Source: Gammaproteobacteria bacterium UBA6968
Lineage (GTDB): Bacteria > Pseudomonadota > Gammaproteobacteria > Pseudomonadales > Azotimanducaceae
Direction of reading: 5' to 3'
Assembly (NCBI GenBank): GCA_002450255.1
Contig: DJYW01000125.1
Coordinates: 1 to 15,723, forward strand
DNA length: 15,723 nucleotides
The notes beneath the pieces are model-generated. The model made no database searches. It was not told where the DNA came from and saw only the letters and a program-made list of their open reading frames with translations. Position numbers and translations under genes: made by a program. Shown one piece after another: positions 14,633 through 15,723 of the stretch; position 1 is the first letter of the stretch, and each line of letters opens with the position of its first letter.

Positions 14633-15723
14633 GTGACCGGACCTAAAAATAATACGCCACTACCGCTCATCGTCGGCTGCGGCGGCATCAATGCGGCGGG
14701 CAGAATCTCTTTTAACCACGCTTATCGTCGCATGGTGATAGACAGCTTGCCTGAAACGAAACGCGACTCTACCTACGCCAGCCTTGCACAATTGATGGGG
14801 CTTGGCGCCGCCAACAGCCACAACACCAACGTGCGCCAAACCATTCTCGACCATACCCTGATTCGGCGCATCGAAAACTTCGACGCAGACGCCGTCTACT
14901 GGCAGGGTAAAGCGAAACTAGGTGGCGTAGCGGGCCCGAGTCTCACCTTTACCATCGCTAAACGTGATTTACCCGCCAACATCCCCAGCGACTGGCAAGT
15001 GACGCCGCTGGGCGATAACCAAGTTCGAGTGGAGTGCCCGAACGGGGTCGATACCATGATGCCGGACTGGCGTCCGTCTAAAGTAACCAGCGCCGCAGAA
15101 TTGCCACGCGGCTTCAACCCGGGCGATTTATATCCAAGCCGTAACCACCCACGTGCACTACAGATGACGATTTATGCAGCGTCGGACGCGCTACGCTCCA
15201 CCGGCTTTAGCGTCGAAGACTTAAAGGGGATGGTTAGCCCCGACGAATTCGCTGTCTATTCCGGTTCGGCCATGGGTCAGCTGGATACCGACTCGTATGC
15301 CGGGCTGTTTCAGAACCCGCTCTTGGGCAAACGGCCTACGTCGAAACATTGCGCACTATCGCTTCCGGAAATGGCCGGCGATTTCGTGAACGCCTACGTA
15401 CTCGGCTCTGTCGGTGAAACCGCCGGCATCATTGGCGCTTGCGCAACGTTCCTATACAACCTGAAACGCGGCATGGACGATATTCGCAACGGCGACAAGC
15501 GTATTGTCATCGTCGGTAATTCCGAAGCACCGGTAGTCCCCCACGTGATAGAGGGCTATCGGGTTATGGGCGCACTGGCAGAGGACGATGCTTTGCGGGC
15601 ACTGGATGATGCTGAGCATTGCGATAATCGTCGCGCCTGCCGCCCGTTTTCCTCCAACGCCGGTTTTACTGTTGCAGAGGCTTCCGTATGGGTCGTGTTG
15701 ATGGATGACACGCTCGCGATAAA
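14633..15723 (+). CDS. FabY-like beta-ketoacyl-ACP synthase (N-terminal 363 codons, runs off window)
   Basis: Ketosynthase resembling Pseudomonas FabY, which condenses acetyl-CoA with malonyl-ACP to start fatty acid synthesis. The opening LIVGCGGINAAGRISFNHAY (12-31) and RRMVIDSL parallel the FabY start as I recall it. FNPGDLYPSRNHPRALQM (161-178) and YSGSAMGQLD follow, and the nucleophile is Cys270 in GETAGIIGACATFLYNL. The later ketosynthase histidines would lie beyond the window edge. FabY is about 630 residues, so roughly 40% is missing. The start is GTG 14633 with AAGGA about 10 nt upstream; ATG codons just before it are in another frame. It follows the thiolase on the same strand, and with the fused carboxylase it suggests a role around malonyl-CoA use. 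A polyketide-type ketosynthase is the main alternative. Confidence 0.85.
   Translation, partial: MTGPKNNTPLPLIVGCGGINAAGRISFNHAYRRMVIDSLPETKRDSTYASLAQLMGLGAANSHNTNVRQTILDHTLIRRIENFDADAVYWQGKAKLGGVAGPSLTFTIAKRDLPANIPSDWQVTPLGDNQVRVECPNGVDTMMPDWRPSKVTSAAELPRGFNPGDLYPSRNHPRALQMTIYAASDALRSTGFSVEDLKGMVSPDEFAVYSGSAMGQLDTDSYAGLFQNPLLGKRPTSKHCALSLPEMAGDFVNAYVLGSVGETAGIIGACATFLYNLKRGMDDIRNGDKRIVIVGNSEAPVVPHVIEGYRVMGALAEDDALRALDDAEHCDNRRACRPFSSNAGFTVAEASVWVVLMDDTLAI

Overview
The window looks like chromosomal DNA of a free-living gammaproteobacterium. The evidence is type IV pilus minor prepilin genes, a FabY-type ketoacyl synthase (a family I associate with Pseudomonas-like gammaproteobacteria), PIG3-type quinone oxidoreductase, MoaB, ferrochelatase, and Shine-Dalgarno led starts with frequent GTG/TTG codons. 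No rRNA, tRNA, CRISPR array, insertion sequence or phage gene was seen. The species cannot be named from this sequence alone.

Layout. Positions 1-1897 (minus strand) hold three prepilin genes in a row (PilE-like, PilV-like, PilW-like), the last cut by the window edge. The PilE-like protein carries two Ca-binding-type loops. Next, also on the minus strand, are a zinc-free quinone oxidoreductase (2027-2989) and an overlapping hisF/hisH pair (3057-4447) without other his genes. A 435-bp gap (4448-4882) follows, containing an inverted repeat and what may be a decayed small secreted-protein gene. Ferrochelatase hemH (plus) converges with and overlaps a LysR regulator (minus). The LysR gene is divergent from a TSUP-family permease, the probable regulated partner.

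Positions 7680-12524 (minus) encode one 1614-residue polypeptide that contains all four functional parts of an acyl-CoA carboxylase, in the order AccA-like carboxyltransferase, about 480 unassigned residues, AccD-like carboxyltransferase, biotin carboxylase, biotin carrier. This order is the reverse of the textbook eukaryotic multidomain carboxylase and is the most notable item in the window. Divergent from it on the plus strand are moaB, a thiolase and the first 363 codons of a FabY-like beta-ketoacyl-ACP synthase.

How the genes may work together: the carboxylase (malonyl- or other carboxyacyl-CoA formation), the thiolase (acetoacetyl-CoA formation or cleavage) and the FabY-like synthase (condensation of acyl-CoA with malonyl-ACP) all act around acetyl-CoA and malonyl-CoA, so the right half of the window may be an acyl-chain metabolism neighbourhood. 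This is inferred from family identity and proximity only. The left half is a set of unrelated housekeeping units (pili, redox, imidazole glycerol phosphate synthase, heme).
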